A stretch of 41,741 nucleotides of DNA from a virus. A model generated the notes under the pieces. It was not told the DNA's origin and made no database searches. It was given only the letters and a program-made list of their open reading frames with translations. This document shows positions 30,135 through 40,131 of the stretch, piece after piece. Position 1 is the stretch's first letter. Every line of letters starts with the position of its first letter. The position numbers and the translations under genes are program-made. Location: the IMG/VR virus record IMGVR_UViG_3300032360_000020, positions 1-41,741 of that record. One strand, written 5' to 3'.

Positions 30135-33008
30135 TTAAAAATCAGATGCGCTGCCTTTACCTTCCGGGGTGTTATAAAACTTTTTCCAATACTTTCCTTG
30201 CTCTTTTCTAGATTCTGGAATAGGCTTACTAGTTATTGTTTTTAGATATAGCCGTGAAAAAATTACATTCAACGTATCATTATTTAAATCTTCATAATTA
30301 ACTTCTCGAAGATCTACACCCAAGGCAGCCTGTACTGGGCGTATCCATTTTTGAATTTTCTTAGGTGCTCCCGAAGTTCCTGTCAATCTTCTTTGAATTT
30401 CATCAAAAGCTATTCGATCTATTTGCATTAATCCGTAGCTGCCTATCCTTCCTTCCTCGTCCTTAACTATATTATAAGTATTACTATCTGTACCCATCTT
30501 AGATTCAACCTCTGCAAGCCTCTTTAAAAATTGAGTTTCATGTGGCTTATCTTTAAATAAACTAGAGACATACTCAATAGCGTCTATGCCTTTAAGTTCG
30601 GATCTGCTTTCTCTCTTAGCTAATAAACTAGCCTGCTGTTCTTTAAGAGCTGCTACTCTAGGATATTTAGATGCTGCCTCTTCTCCTTCTTCTGTTTTAA
30701 ATCTAAACATTTCCTTTCTGGCTGCAAGCCGATCTTCAACTTGTTTTCGCGTCATTTTGGGTCTAGATACCTCACCAGTACGCCAATCTTTTTGTTCAGC
30801 TACGAATTCAGATTTATCGCGCATGAATTCATCTATCTCAGCTTCAGTTATACCTGATGTAGGAGTAGCAGGAGTGATGATTTTGTCTAGTATAGTTGTT
30901 CCAGCATCCTCTGCATCTTCAGCTTCTTCCACGACGAATCCTTCTTTTGAATAGCGCCCAGATTCTTCCAACTTTTCCAATATCTCAGTCATTAAGTCTC
31001 TTGTAACACCGGGATATATATAAGTTAGTCCTACATCAGGATCGTATAGCTTTCTAGCCTCTTTGTATTCCGTAGACTCCATAATTACTGCTGTTCCTAG
31101 CCTTTCTAATTCTACTTGGGTTAGCTTTTCCCTCGTACCTGCTAACTTGTACTGAAATGGTTCAGTAGTCTCATATATTGCTTTTGCAGCCCTCTCTATT
31201 AAATTTCTATTAGGCCACGTTATATTTTTTGCAGTACTAGCTTCTACTGGATCTGGTTTTCCTTGATCTTTCTGAACTGCTACAATTAAACCCTGCATCT
31301 CTTGTAGAGCTTCTGTCTGTCCCTCTGTACTTGGTTTAGCGTCTAGATTCACACTTGTTAATCCAGAACCTTGATTCCTGTTAATAAAACTTTCTAGATA
31401 CTCACTACTATTACTTAATGCTGTTAAAGAATTCATAACAGCAGGGGGAATATGCTCCTCTACACGAGCCGCAAGCTCTGGAATCATTCTTTTAAAGCTC
31501 AGCTCATTAATACTCACCCCTATTAAGTTTTCTTTTATGGCAAGGTTAAGAATCTTGTCATACGTTTTCATTATATCACCCTCTGTCCAACCATCATCTT
31601 TTATAGCTGCTGTAATAGTAGCCATCAATATATCTACTCGTCCTTTATCTTCTATCTGCCCATAACCCTGTGCAAATATAGTATTTTGTATTGCTTTTAA
31701 CTCTTGCCTTTCTCCTGGGGATATATTTACATTACTAAAGTTTTCCCCATAGGTGGTCTTAATAAAATCTAGCTTGTTATTAAAATATTCTTCGCCTCGT
31801 AGATGCTCCTCTACCTTACTTGCCTCTTGCCCAACTAATTGTCTAGCATTACGATGTAATCTTTTCGTAAGAAGATCAATTGCGTCTTCTTTTTCTTTTG
31901 GCGAATCCTTAAATTGCTCTGAAACACGCGATACTCTAGTAGAAAAATCCCGTAATAAAACTTCGCCGTTGGCCGTTATAGTCGTATATCCAAGAAGCCC
32001 TACAGATTCAGCAATTACTCTTTGAAGTTGTTCTCCAGTAAGAACTCCACTAGCGTCCTCATCCCAAGTATTAATAAAAGAATGGACATTATCAAAAACA
32101 CGATCCTTCATCCAATCAAGTGGAAGAGCATTTACTTTTGTCCATAAGCTTTTTGGAACTTTAGCCATATGAGGTACTGGTAACTTTGCAACTGCTTCTT
32201 GAAGTTCTTCTGTTTTCAAAGGATCTACTTGTTCAATCTCCGCTAAAGCCTTCTTTATTTTCAACATAGGGCCTGTTATAAACTGCTGCCTAAATCTATT
32301 TATAGTAGAATCTCGTAAGTTTACTTGCCTTCTAATCTTGCCTGATATTAAATCAAGGAGGGAAGCATTTTCTATATCTACTTTTGTTCTAATCCCCATA
32401 TCACCCATTACTTTAAAAAAGGGTTCTATTGATTGTTCGTTTAAAACTTCATTCCCCTGTATTCTAGCCATATAATCTTGTGTTTTATACTCAACAGCTT
32501 CATTTAAATGCTTTTGTAAACTTATAGCTTTTGGAGACTTAGTACCGAGAACATTCTTTACATAATTATTCCAAGTATCCTGAGTTTTAAACATATTATA
32601 ATCTTCCGTAGGTCTTGAAGATTGAAACTCTTGTATATTAGGGCTATCTTTTACCACATCTTCCCAAATTCTTTGACCATGTACAATGGCAACATCTTTT
32701 TTATTTTTAGGATCTCTACCTTCGTCTATCATCATTTTTTCTAAATAACCATCCCTTGCATGTTTCTTCTTTTGTTCTATTAACGTTTTAGCTTGTGTTG
32801 CATCTACAAAGGCATTGTTTATATCCAGATCCTGCATCCTTGCTGTTTCTTTATCTGCCATAAAAGACCGCATAAGATTTGAGGCAACTTGCCACACTAA
32901 AGCTTTCTTTTCTCTACTTCGATCTCTACGCCACGTTGAGTTAGCCGTATTAAAGCCAGAGGCCATATCTAAAATATTACCTACTCTTGGATCATCTAAC
33001 AAACCCAT
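30135..33008 (-). CDS. Internal virion protein with C-terminal lytic transglycosylase
   Basis: A 957-residue protein. Most of it is helical and charged, typical of ejected internal proteins. Near the C-terminus is a lysozyme-like transglycosylase signature: E835 in LAEVESKMGT, then IGSYGLMQIDRIAF about 20 residues later (the GxxQ-type motif). It would cut peptidoglycan locally as DNA enters. In T7 the transglycosylase lies in gp16 at the N-terminus; here it is C-terminal and in a different protein from the giant one. A GAGGAG site precedes the ATG. Confidence 0.88.
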   Translation of the reverse strand: MGLLDDPRVGNILDMASGFNTANSTWRRDRSREKKALVWQVASNLMRSFMADKETARMQDLDINNAFVDATQAKTLIEQKKKHARDGYLEKMMIDEGRDPKNKKDVAIVHGQRIWEDVVKDSPNIQEFQSSRPTEDYNMFKTQDTWNNYVKNVLGTKSPKAISLQKHLNEAVEYKTQDYMARIQGNEVLNEQSIEPFFKVMGDMGIRTKVDIENASLLDLISGKIRRQVNLRDSTINRFRQQFITGPMLKIKKALAEIEQVDPLKTEELQEAVAKLPVPHMAKVPKSLWTKVNALPLDWMKDRVFDNVHSFINTWDEDASGVLTGEQLQRVIAESVGLLGYTTITANGEVLLRDFSTRVSRVSEQFKDSPKEKEDAIDLLTKRLHRNARQLVGQEASKVEEHLRGEEYFNNKLDFIKTTYGENFSNVNISPGERQELKAIQNTIFAQGYGQIEDKGRVDILMATITAAIKDDGWTEGDIMKTYDKILNLAIKENLIGVSINELSFKRMIPELAARVEEHIPPAVMNSLTALSNSSEYLESFINRNQGSGLTSVNLDAKPSTEGQTEALQEMQGLIVAVQKDQGKPDPVEASTAKNITWPNRNLIERAAKAIYETTEPFQYKLAGTREKLTQVELERLGTAVIMESTEYKEARKLYDPDVGLTYIYPGVTRDLMTEILEKLEESGRYSKEGFVVEEAEDAEDAGTTILDKIITPATPTSGITEAEIDEFMRDKSEFVAEQKDWRTGEVSRPKMTRKQVEDRLAARKEMFRFKTEEGEEAASKYPRVAALKEQQASLLAKRESRSELKGIDAIEYVSSLFKDKPHETQFLKRLAEVESKMGTDSNTYNIVKDEEGRIGSYGLMQIDRIAFDEIQRRLTGTSGAPKKIQKWIRPVQAALGVDLREVNYEDLNNDTLNVIFSRLYLKTITSKPIPESRKEQGKYWKKFYNTPEGKGSASDF

Positions 33009-33010
33009 AT

Positions 33011-33583
33011 CTATTGCTCCTCAGTTGGTTTTTCTAGCAAACTTGCTTGCGGTATCTCTGCTTCTTCAATTCCTTCCAAGATAGGAGCAGGGACACTTTC
33101 TTTTGCAACAGGAGGCATGTCCATCCCTTTAAACTTTGCTTTATTGTGCATTCCTTCAATTAATCCTCTGCTTAATAGCTTCTGATCATCGTCTGACAAT
33201 TCATCTCTCTCGCCTTCATAGATATCATAGTCTCGTATACCTGCCTTCTCCGATATAGCCATGAGGATTATCATTACTGGTTCAGCTAATAAGAGTAGAA
33301 GCTCTGTATTCCATTTACCATCCCTCCATCCTTTCTCTAAAACAATCTGAGCCATTGTAGTAATATCAAAAATTCCCTCAGCCATAATACTGACTAGAGA
33401 TATTAATCTTTCTCGCTCCATAAGCCCATAGAAAATATCATCTAGAGCATCTTTAACAGTGACAAACTTCGGCGGCTTATCCCAAGCATACTGAGTTTCA
33501 TCTCCATTAGTTAAAGATTGTCCGGGTATAGGTTTGTTAAATGGATCTACCATTTTAACTAAATCTAAATCTATTTCTGGCAT
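33011..33583 (-). CDS. 190-residue virion-associated protein
   Basis: Starts VDPFNKPIPGQSLTN near residue 12, a motif recalled from structural or neck-associated proteins of marine phages. The middle is helical and partly hydrophobic (LLLLLAEPVMIILMAIS), and the tail is Pro and Glu-rich. It is 2 nt from the transglycosylase gene. No enzymatic motif. Probably an internal or tail protein. Confidence 0.75.
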   Translation of the reverse strand: MPEIDLDLVKMVDPFNKPIPGQSLTNGDETQYAWDKPPKFVTVKDALDDIFYGLMERERLISLVSIMAEGIFDITTMAQIVLEKGWRDGKWNTELLLLLAEPVMIILMAISEKAGIRDYDIYEGERDELSDDDQKLLSRGLIEGMHNKAKFKGMDMPPVAKESVPAPILEGIEEAEIPQASLLEKPTEEQ

Positions 33584-33594
33584 TTAGTAATCTC

Positions 33595-35019
33595 CTAACT
33601 GTATACTTGGTACGGGCGAGGACGGCCCTGATTTAAATCAATAGGGCTGGGGCCATATAAGTGTGAAACACCTGTAGCATCTACTATATTTCTCATTTGA
33701 TTCATATATATATCAGGCGGTGCATTCCAATCAACTTCGCTTGTTAAGGCTTGAGCATCTATAGACCCAGTAAATGCTATAGCCCTGCCTAATTCACGCT
33801 CCGACTCCCTACTTGCTGCATAGTTAGGATATGTAGGTTTTTCAGGATCTTCAGCTAGTGCGGTACTTGCTAATTGTGCACCAGTAAAAGCAGTCCCTAA
33901 TGCAGATTTATCAGAGCCAAATCCAGTATATGCTCCCTGCGTTGCTTCTCCAACGCTCGTACCCGCTGTATGTCCCCATACATTCCCTCCTTTCTCAAGA
34001 AGACTACTTCCAGATCGCCAAGCATCTCCATAGCTTGTAAACTCTCTAGCCCCATGCATTTCAGCCTGTTTTAAAGTACCAGATGCATTACCTGCAAAAC
34101 CAGTATCGTAAGTCTCTCTAAACGCTGGGTCGGCTAAAGCATCTTGTATAGTTTTAGGTCTGGATCTATTAAAAGCCATTTCTAAATTTCTTTCTGTTAT
34201 TTGTTGAGGTGTAGCGGTTGGTGGTAATTCTGCACCACTATATCCTGTAGAGGCATAGTCTAATCTAGCAGCAGTATCTAGACTCTGTTCATTATTAATA
34301 ATAGCTTTTAATTCATCTCCCGTGAAAGGAGCTTTTAAAGCTTCTGCACTTAGGGTTGTAGTAGGAGGAGCAGGGGTTAGCCAATCTGGAGTTGTTATAA
34401 CAGTGTGAGGAAGCTCTCCTGATGCTGCTCTATTGATATTTTCTAATGCCTCTGGAGTTAAGTTTTCTCTAAATACCGCCATCGGAGACTCACCTAATTT
34501 TGGATTCGGTAAATTTTTAGTAGCTGTACTGACTACATCAACTACATCTTCATATAGTATGTCTTCAGCAGACATGCCTACACCAGCCCCGCGAGAAACT
34601 TGGTTTGATACTGTTTCTGCTATATTTTCTTTGAAAAAACTATCAGCAGGCATGCCTACACCAGCCCCGCGAGAAACTTGGTTTGATACTGCCTCTACGG
34701 CTGCTGCTTCTACTCCCTTTGTAGCTGCTGCTTCTACTCCCTTTGTAGCTGCTGCTTCTGCTCCCTTACCGCCTAACATCGTTAATGGCCCTCCACCCTC
34801 AGCAACATGGCCCGCCCCTGTAAGAGACTCTACAGGAGGAAGCCCACCGGCACCGCCGCCAGCAGCGCCTCCACCAAACATTTTACCAAAATAAGGCCCT
34901 AAGACAAATGCCAAGAATATAGTTCCTATAATCTTACCTGCCTTTGAGGTGAAGATTCTGCCTACCCCTCTTAGAACTTTCGCAAAACCGTGGCCCAACT
35001 TTTTAAAAAATTTCTTCAT
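33595..35019 (-). CDS. 474-residue structural protein with membrane-active N-terminus
   Basis: Begins with a basic, amphipathic stretch (MKKFFKKLGHGFAKVLRGVG) followed by a membrane-like span (IIGTIFLAFVLGPYFGKMFG) and Gly runs. Such an N-terminus would suit a protein that inserts in the host envelope during DNA entry. The centre has two copies of VSNQVSRGAGVGM and repeats of EAAATKGV. The C-terminus is Ser, Tyr and Pro-rich. AGGAGG precedes the start. No named family. Confidence 0.75.
   Translation of the reverse strand: MKKFFKKLGHGFAKVLRGVGRIFTSKAGKIIGTIFLAFVLGPYFGKMFGGGAAGGGAGGLPPVESLTGAGHVAEGGGPLTMLGGKGAEAAATKGVEAAATKGVEAAAVEAVSNQVSRGAGVGMPADSFFKENIAETVSNQVSRGAGVGMSAEDILYEDVVDVVSTATKNLPNPKLGESPMAVFRENLTPEALENINRAASGELPHTVITTPDWLTPAPPTTTLSAEALKAPFTGDELKAIINNEQSLDTAARLDYASTGYSGAELPPTATPQQITERNLEMAFNRSRPKTIQDALADPAFRETYDTGFAGNASGTLKQAEMHGAREFTSYGDAWRSGSSLLEKGGNVWGHTAGTSVGEATQGAYTGFGSDKSALGTAFTGAQLASTALAEDPEKPTYPNYAASRESERELGRAIAFTGSIDAQALTSEVDWNAPPDIYMNQMRNIVDATGVSHLYGPSPIDLNQGRPRPYQVYS
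34573..34691 (-). repeat. Direct repeats within the 474-residue gene
   Basis: A 41-nt segment at 34573-34613 recurs without change at 34651-34691, giving two copies of VSNQVSRGAGVGM 26 residues apart. Just beyond, at about 34696-34760, a 24-nt unit encoding EAAATKGV is repeated in tandem, with a third diverged copy. All are in frame, so they alter length but not reading frame. Confidence 0.85.
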
Positions 35020-35033
35020 GTTTAATTATCCTC

Positions 35034-38000
35034 CTAACCTAACAAACCACTCAATGATGCAATAATACCTTTCATTCCTTTCGTCCAAGAATCTTTATTA
35101 TAGGTATTTTCACCTGCCCCTAAAGCAGCTATCATTATAGATGCTAGTCTAGACTCCCCACTTTCATAAGATTTAAATTCCATATCTGCTTGATCTCTCA
35201 TTTCTTGATTAAGGAATGCCAAGCTTTGTGAGCTTAGTTTAAAACTATTAGAAGCATTCTGCATATTAATAGCATTCTGAGTTGCTGTATCTACTTCATT
35301 CCTACGCCTTTTCGATGCTATATCTGCTGCTTCTACCGCCGCTGCATTAGCTGCATTCCAACTATCTTTTCTAAATGTAACGTCAGCATTGAACTTAGCT
35401 ATATCCTGTGCCATACCAGCATTAAACTTACTTACATCTGCTTCTCTATTCTTATCCCGTGCTTCTGCCGCATTCTCAGCATTAGCATTGAACTGAGACA
35501 TGTTATTAGCAGCCGCAGCATTCGTTAAGCTTACTTCTTTAGCCATATTACTCATAAACTTATTTATATCATTCTCTGACGCAGCATTAAATTGCTTGGC
35601 TGCATTTGCTGCTGATTGATCAGAAAGTAGACGTTGTTGTTTTAATTGCTGATCAAGTACAATTGCTTGTTGGTCATTGGATAAATTAGCCATATCCATC
35701 TGTAAGAAGTTTCTAGCATTTTCTATCTTAAGCTTAGTGTTGTGGTCTGCTGAAGCCATATCCATAGCAGCCATTGTAGTTGCATTCTGCATAGCAGATT
35801 GCTGATCAGCATCAAAGTCCTTAACGGTCATGGTCTTCATAAACTGACTATTTGCTAACTCTACTTGCTGGTCGGCATCAAATTGCTTCATGTCTAGATT
35901 AGCATCTACCTGTGCATTAAACATAGAAGCTTGTTGATCATTAGAAAGATTAGCTAAGCCCATCTGTTGAGCCAGTTGAGCATTAACCTGCCCAGCTTGC
36001 ATTTTCTTCTCAAACTCTTGCAGTTGTGCTACGTTCTGTGCTGACATAGAAGCCATATCTGCTTGGCTTCTTGAAGATAGATTAGCTAAAGATATCTTTT
36101 CTTCCATTGAAAGATTGGCTAAGTCTGCTTGCTGTAAAAGCTGCTCGTTCTGGGACATGGTTTGTACATAAGTATTTAACTCTTGGAATCTAAACCTATT
36201 CTCTTCTGTCATGTCCATAGTAGCAGTAGTAGATCTATCATGGAGATTAGCAAGCTCCATTTGTTGATCATTAGCTAAATTAGTTACATCCATTTGTTGA
36301 GCCATTGCAGCATTAGTTTTTCTAAAGTCTACCAAAACATTAAGATTTGCTAATCTTGTTTGCTGTTCAGCAGTCATGTTAGCTCTAGAAGTTGTATTCT
36401 TTTCTGATAACTCTGCAAGTTCTATCTTTAATGCAGAGTTAAGATTTGCTTCTTCCATGCTAGTATTTAGCTCTGCTTGTCTTGTATTTCTTTGAACTAT
36501 ATGGTTTAACTCAGCTAACTCAAATTGATTGTCTGCTGTAAAGTTAGCAGCATCTGTAGCTGCTCGATCATTAAGCATTGCAAGTTCCATTTGTTGCTCG
36601 TTGGACATATTAGCCATATCCATTTGTTGAGCAAACTTAGCATCTGTCTTTCTAAAATCTACAAGAGTTTGGAGTTTAACTAATTTTTCTTGATTCTCAA
36701 CTGACATTGAATCTTTTTGAGCTGCGTTCTCCTCAGAAACTCTTTGCATTTCTACCTGAAGTTCCATAGAAATATTAGCTTTTTCCATATCTTGTTCGAG
36801 ATCAGCTTGTCGCATTACTTTAGCAATTTGAGCATTGTATTTAGTTAAGTTCATTTGCTCTTCTGCACTAAACTCTTTGTCAGCTCTTAAACTATCATGC
36901 TGTAGGGTAGCTAGATCTACTCTAGAGGTGTGGCTAAATCCAGCTATAATAGATTCTTGTCTTTGTGTAGATTCTTGTTGTGCTTTCTGTTGCCTCATCT
37001 GAGCACTTGCTAATTCAGTTTGTTGATCCTGTTGAGCTTTAGTCATCCTCATTTCTTGCTTGGCCTGACCTTGCTGCATCTTTATTTGTTGAGACATTTG
37101 TGCAGTCTGTGATGCTGCTAGTTGCCTATTGCCGAGATTCTCTAATCGTATTTGCATCGTCTGTTGTGCGGTAGCTAGATTAGCTTGCTGTTTGTTAGAT
37201 AAGTTCTGTTGTGCTCTTTGCTGTAAGGCTTGTGAGTTGCTTTGAGCGATAGGTAGAGCACTTTGAATAATAGCATTGAAGAGTGCATCCCGGCCTACTG
37301 TAGACGCTGACAAGCCTCTCTGGGCCATCATCTGCTCTATCTGTGCTACTGCTGGTCTAGCCCATGCGGGAGTTGTACCCTCCTCCATGCCAGCCAAAAG
37401 ACCTTCCATTTGGACAGATACTAAAGCTTCTTCAGGTAGTTTTGCAAATGCTGCTGAAACTTCGGGATCTGGATCTTCATCTAATTGTGCTAGAACTTCT
37501 GCGGGATTTTCCATAACGGCTGCTGCAACTTCAGGCATTACATTAGCTGCTATTTCTAACATGTCAGCAGCAGCAGCCTTCCTTTCAGGGCCTTTAATCT
37601 CCTGCATTTGAGATACTTCATATGTCGGTATGCCTTCTATCTGAGCAGCATCTCCTATAGGCTCTTCCCCTGTAATAGCTTTACGACCTTCTAAATCAGG
37701 AGGCACTACACCTACTAGTTCCGTAGCATCTCTTTCTGCATATTTCCCTGTAACGCCTTTTCTTTCAGCAGCTTTCTTAAAAGCAGGGACATTATCAATA
37801 GGTTGTTTCTGGCCTTGTGGCGTGTAATCAGCATCGTAGTATTTTGCTATTGCAGGAACTTCATGCGGAGGGATGCCTAGTCTATCTGTATACTCTTTAT
37901 TCTGAGAAAGCCCTATTGCAGTATCACGTTTTTTCTTAGCATCTTTATACTCTGGAAGTTTTTCTAGCGGAACGCCTCTACCCTCTGCTATCTTTCTAAG

Positions 38001-39926
38001 CTCTGCAATTTCCTCTGGGGGTATTTGTTCTCCTTCGCTTAAAGTAACATCTTCTCTATCTAGTTTTATACTAGGATCTATTGTAGTTCTGTCTTCTGTT
38101 GTTACGCCTTCTGCGTATTCTTTCCCAAAGCTTAAATCATTTGTGGTAGCAAATTCTCTAGAGGTTTGTACTGTCGTTTTTCCAGTACTCTCATCAAACT
38201 GTCGAATGTTCCCATCTTCATCAATCCACGGAATCCGTCCCGGAATACCAACATCACCACGACCTTCCATATACTGCTCTATTAAATTCTTAGCACTTAC
38301 TCCTGCCCTCTCTGCTGCCATAGCTCTAGCAGCTTGTTCTTTTTCAGTATCTCGTTGAGCCGTCTTTACTTTATGCTCATCTGTAAAACTAAGATCGTCT
38401 GTTCCTGTTTCTTTAGTGAGTTTGTCTAGTTCTGCACCTTCAAGTGCTACTTCGTCTTCTTTCGATACCTGTGTTGCATCATAAGAAGCACTTGGCATCT
38501 TCTTATAAATATTTAAATCTAATTTTGATTGTTCGGCCAGTTCATCAGCCGTTAAATTTTTAGTAACTCCAAAGGCTGTTAAAGTATAGTTACCTGTTTC
38601 GGGATTATAATCTACAGTAGCATCACCATCTTTGAAAATCTTCGCTTCTCTAACAGCATCTAAAAGACCTGCCGAGTCTACTTTACCAGATACTGCTGCT
38701 TTAGTGACATCTCCCTTAGCAACATCTTCAGCTTCAGCCTTGGCTTCTGAAGCTGTTTGCGTTGTTTGATCACCTATTTGTACTTTAACGCCACCCTCTT
38801 CACTTGTAAAGTCTCCCATATTTAAGTCAGATTGTTCAGCAAATTCTTTAGGAGTCATTTCTTTGGTCATACCAAAAGCTGTAACAGTATAGTTACCTGT
38901 TTCAGCATTATAGTCTACTGAGTTTCCTTCCTGCTGGAATACTTCGGCATTTTGTGCTTGTTCAAGCATAGAGTAAGGATCGAAAGTACCAGTTCCGGGT
39001 ATTTTTACAGCGTCCGGAACTTTAGACTTTTCTGGGAGTGTGCCTTCTAAACCTTCTGCAAGTTTAGTATCAAAAGTCTTTAGTCTTTCTTTTCTAGCCA
39101 CTCTATCTAATAATTTTCCAGGAGCATTTTGTGCATTCTCGTAATTCCCAGTCCACGGATCATCAGATGTTCCAACATCATCTTCATCAAAATCATCATC
39201 AGTACCATCAGTCTGTACTGTCTTTTGCCAGATTGTACCATTCCATATATAATTTTCACCATTTACTCTTGCCCTGTCATTTACTTCCGGGTTCGTGGGG
39301 AACGCGTCAAGGTCATCATCGGTAGTTGTATCATCATCGGTAGTTGTATCATCATCGGTAGTTGTATCAGCGTCAGAGGTAGTTGTAGTTGTATCAGCGT
39401 CAGAGGTAGTTGTCCCTTCAAAGTCATCGTCATAGGCATCAGGAATACCATCTCCATCCTCATCTGCACCCTCGTTAACATTACTAGTTGTATTGGTATT
39501 TGTAGTTGTATTTGTATTGTCCGCTAAAAGAGATTCAGCGCTAGTTTCTTCTTGAGTTTGTCCTGTAGTTGTACCGCCAGTTGTAGTTGTATTTGTATTT
39601 GTATTGTCTGCTAAAAGAGATTCAGCATTAATTTCTTCTTGAGTTTGTCCTGTAGTTGTACCACCAGTTGTAGTTGCACCTGTACCACCAGTTGTAGTTG
39701 TATTGGCCGCAGCCGCAGCAGCAGCAGCAGCAGCTTGATAAGCTTCAGCCTCAAGTTCATCTTGAGTTTGTCCTGTATTGTCTGGCCCGGAAGATTTAAC
39801 ACCTCCAGTTCCGTTTGTATTCTTTACGGTTCGACCCCCCCAACCTGAACCAGTGCCACCTCTTTTATAGCCATTCCTCTTCTGCAAGCGTTGCAAAGAT
39901 CCCATTACATTTTTCTTTCTACTCAT
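35034..39926 (-). CDS. 1630-residue repetitive structural protein
   Basis: A giant low-complexity virion protein. Residues about 60-250 are Thr, Ala, Gly and Asp runs with an 18-nt coding repeat at 39300-39420. D155-x-D-G-D-G-I-P-D (DEDGDGIPDAYDDDF) is a thrombospondin type 3-like calcium-binding motif. Two related domains begin at V337 and V438 (VDYNAETGNYT and VDYNPETGNYT), 101 residues apart. From about residue 950 onward it is a very long Gln, Met, Asn and Ala-rich coiled-coil region with repeated MANLSNDQQMEL and ELAELN phrases. It resembles fibrous or internal structural proteins of marine phages. The precise location in the virion is unknown. Confidence 0.8.
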   Translation of the reverse strand: MSRKKNVMGSLQRLQKRNGYKRGGTGSGWGGRTVKNTNGTGGVKSSGPDNTGQTQDELEAEAYQAAAAAAAAAANTTTTGGTGATTTGGTTTGQTQEEINAESLLADNTNTNTTTTGGTTTGQTQEETSAESLLADNTNTTTNTNTTSNVNEGADEDGDGIPDAYDDDFEGTTTSDADTTTTTSDADTTTDDDTTTDDDTTTDDDLDAFPTNPEVNDRARVNGENYIWNGTIWQKTVQTDGTDDDFDEDDVGTSDDPWTGNYENAQNAPGKLLDRVARKERLKTFDTKLAEGLEGTLPEKSKVPDAVKIPGTGTFDPYSMLEQAQNAEVFQQEGNSVDYNAETGNYTVTAFGMTKEMTPKEFAEQSDLNMGDFTSEEGGVKVQIGDQTTQTASEAKAEAEDVAKGDVTKAAVSGKVDSAGLLDAVREAKIFKDGDATVDYNPETGNYTLTAFGVTKNLTADELAEQSKLDLNIYKKMPSASYDATQVSKEDEVALEGAELDKLTKETGTDDLSFTDEHKVKTAQRDTEKEQAARAMAAERAGVSAKNLIEQYMEGRGDVGIPGRIPWIDEDGNIRQFDESTGKTTVQTSREFATTNDLSFGKEYAEGVTTEDRTTIDPSIKLDREDVTLSEGEQIPPEEIAELRKIAEGRGVPLEKLPEYKDAKKKRDTAIGLSQNKEYTDRLGIPPHEVPAIAKYYDADYTPQGQKQPIDNVPAFKKAAERKGVTGKYAERDATELVGVVPPDLEGRKAITGEEPIGDAAQIEGIPTYEVSQMQEIKGPERKAAAADMLEIAANVMPEVAAAVMENPAEVLAQLDEDPDPEVSAAFAKLPEEALVSVQMEGLLAGMEEGTTPAWARPAVAQIEQMMAQRGLSASTVGRDALFNAIIQSALPIAQSNSQALQQRAQQNLSNKQQANLATAQQTMQIRLENLGNRQLAASQTAQMSQQIKMQQGQAKQEMRMTKAQQDQQTELASAQMRQQKAQQESTQRQESIIAGFSHTSRVDLATLQHDSLRADKEFSAEEQMNLTKYNAQIAKVMRQADLEQDMEKANISMELQVEMQRVSEENAAQKDSMSVENQEKLVKLQTLVDFRKTDAKFAQQMDMANMSNEQQMELAMLNDRAATDAANFTADNQFELAELNHIVQRNTRQAELNTSMEEANLNSALKIELAELSEKNTTSRANMTAEQQTRLANLNVLVDFRKTNAAMAQQMDVTNLANDQQMELANLHDRSTTATMDMTEENRFRFQELNTYVQTMSQNEQLLQQADLANLSMEEKISLANLSSRSQADMASMSAQNVAQLQEFEKKMQAGQVNAQLAQQMGLANLSNDQQASMFNAQVDANLDMKQFDADQQVELANSQFMKTMTVKDFDADQQSAMQNATTMAAMDMASADHNTKLKIENARNFLQMDMANLSNDQQAIVLDQQLKQQRLLSDQSAANAAKQFNAASENDINKFMSNMAKEVSLTNAAAANNMSQFNANAENAAEARDKNREADVSKFNAGMAQDIAKFNADVTFRKDSWNAANAAAVEAADIASKRRRNEVDTATQNAINMQNASNSFKLSSQSLAFLNQEMRDQADMEFKSYESGESRLASIMIAALGAGENTYNKDSWTKGMKGIIASLSGLLG

Positions 39927-39931
39927 AATAA

Positions 39932-40111
39932 TTACTCACCGTCTTCTTTGTTTTCATTTAAAAACTTTTGAACAGTTTTTGTTTCCCAGATCCTAAGACA
40001 TGTCCATATCAAAGTCGCTAAAGCAGCCAGAGGCGGCAGCCAACCTGCTAACGCCCCTACAGTGCCTCCTACAGCAAAAGCATCCACTACTGTTTTAGCT
40101 TCCTCTTCCAT
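39932..40111 (-). CDS. 59-residue membrane protein
   Basis: A small frame after AAGGAG. An acidic start (MEEEAKTVVDA) leads to a Gly-rich hydrophobic segment and a membrane span (GWLPPLAALATLIWTCLRIW), then a Lys and Glu tail. Similar short proteins with WLPP and an aliphatic span occur near tail fibre genes of marine phages, from memory, and some are annotated as holins. It lies far from the endolysin here, so its role is open. Confidence 0.65.
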   Translation of the reverse strand: MEEEAKTVVDAFAVGGTVGALAGWLPPLAALATLIWTCLRIWETKTVQKFLNENKEDGE

Positions 40112-40131
40112 ATAGAGAACTCCTTAAATTT

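Noticed and set aside
34573-34691. Two identical 41-nt repeats with a spacer, considered as a CRISPR-like pair
   Set aside because: Only two copies, spacer also coding, all in frame within one gene; no cas genes.
39129-39848. Plus-strand frames with repeated Ile-Gly-Ser-Cys and Ser-Cys-Thr phrases
   Set aside because: They are antisense translations of the Thr and Asp coding repeats of the 1630-residue protein.
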